Source: JAWOHX01 sp046484975 (GTDB lineage Bacteria; Bacillota; Clostridia; DUPQ01). From it: a stretch of DNA of 6,183 nt. This document shows positions 5,915-6,183 of this stretch, in pieces. Position numbers and translations under genes: made by a program. A model generated the notes under the pieces. The model searched no databases. It saw only the letters and a list, made by a program, of their open reading frames with translations, and was not told where the DNA came from. Location: positions 1 to 6,183 of the forward strand of contig JAWOHX010000056.1 of NCBI GenBank assembly GCA_046484975.1, read 5' to 3'. The first letter of the stretch is position 1; each line of letters starts with the position of its first letter.

Positions 5915-6183
5915 TCATATCTCTATCTCATGGATTGAGCAATGGGGGATCCCCACCTTTCCTGTCATGCAATGGATGACCATGCCATGGGTGACGACGA
6001 TGACCTTACGGTAACCGCGGTACCTTTGCAGCACGGCGGTGACCCTGGCCTTGAGGCTTTGGTAGGTCTCCCGCGTGTGATCCCCATCCTCATTCCCGCC
6101 AGGCACTTCACGCTGGTGTTGTGCTGCAATGCTTCTCAATTCCTCCAGGCTTTCAACTGGTCGGTCGGTTCTGAGCTTCGAGA
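5915..6183 (-). CDS. Histidine phosphatase (phosphoglycerate-mutase-like) family protein, C-terminal fragment
   Basis: About 89 residues of open frame enter from the right edge of the window and end at TGA; the N-terminal half, with the catalytic RHG motif, lies outside. Visible are a charged helix RPVESLEELRSIAA, a HTRETYQSLKARVTAVLQRY helix, and the core strand KVIVVTHGMVIHCMTG, whose histidine in THG matches the second catalytic histidine of the histidine phosphatase superfamily, followed by IPHCSIHEIEI, the usual final strand after this motif. An internal TTG at 6139 could be read as a start, but the frame is open upstream and the missing RHG motif must lie there, so this is a window truncation, not a short gene. 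Members remove phosphate from sugar phosphates, nucleotides or cobalamin intermediates; the fragment cannot distinguish these. Whether it belongs to the downstream operon is unclear because of the 89-bp gap. Confidence 0.8.
   Translation of the reverse strand, partial: SKLRTDRPVESLEELRSIAAQHQREVPGGNEDGDHTRETYQSLKARVTAVLQRYRGYRKVIVVTHGMVIHCMTGKVGIPHCSIHEIEI

Noticed and set aside
5915..6139. A short 74-residue gene starting at TTG 6139.
   Set aside because: The frame is open to the window edge and the sequence is plainly the C-terminal half of a histidine phosphatase; the TTG is an internal leucine codon.
1..6183. A search for insertion sequences, CRISPR repeats, tRNA or other RNA genes, toxin-antitoxin pairs and recoded TGA codons.
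   Set aside because: Nearly every base is accounted for by seven complete and two partial protein genes. No spaced repeats, terminal inverted repeats, transposase motifs or cloverleaf sequences were seen, and TGA ends most genes at the expected family length.

Overview
The window is a tightly packed, single-strand stretch of bacterial chromosome. Every gene I can support lies on the minus strand, so transcription runs from high to low coordinates. Base composition is moderately GC-rich by eye. ATG starts with purine-rich ribosome binding sites (AGGAG, GGAAG or GAGGGG type), TGA or TAG stops and the protein families present suggest a GC-rich member of the Bacillota (Firmicutes), probably a gut clostridial or erysipelotrichial lineage. 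The genus cannot be read from the sequence. I see no mobile element, RNA gene, CRISPR array or phage gene.

Layout in transcription order: (1) the C-terminal part of a histidine-phosphatase-family protein (5915 to the right edge); (2) an 89-bp gap, the only real intergenic space, with a weak promoter candidate; (3) a class I SAM-dependent methyltransferase (5825-4971); (4) an aminoglycoside-phosphotransferase-fold kinase (4974-4054); (5) a small DUF2007-like protein with a C-terminal membrane anchor (4057-3692); (6) a FAD-dependent geranylgeranyl-reductase-family oxidoreductase (3683-2613); (7) a GNAT acetyltransferase resembling AAC(6')-I aminoglycoside acetyltransferases (2607-2152); (8) a second, unrelated class I methyltransferase (2151-1381); (9) a HAD hydrolase fused in frame to a putative nuclease-like domain and a winged-helix-like tail, running off the left edge (1365 to 1).

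Genes 3 to 9 are joined by 4-bp ATGA overlaps, abutting TGA-ATG codons or gaps of at most 15 bp. They look like one translationally coupled operon, probably transcribed from the gap near 5826-5914 or read through from upstream. The set combines small-molecule kinase, acetyltransferase, methyltransferase, flavin reductase/oxygenase and phosphatase folds. This could mean modification or detoxification of a small molecule, but each family also occurs alone as a generic accessory enzyme, so a shared pathway is inference only.

The most unusual item is the three-part protein at the left edge. A complete HAD domain with all four motifs continues without a stop into a domain with a D-x8-EIQ signature, reminiscent of PD-(D/E)XK nucleases, and then a DNA-binding-like tail.
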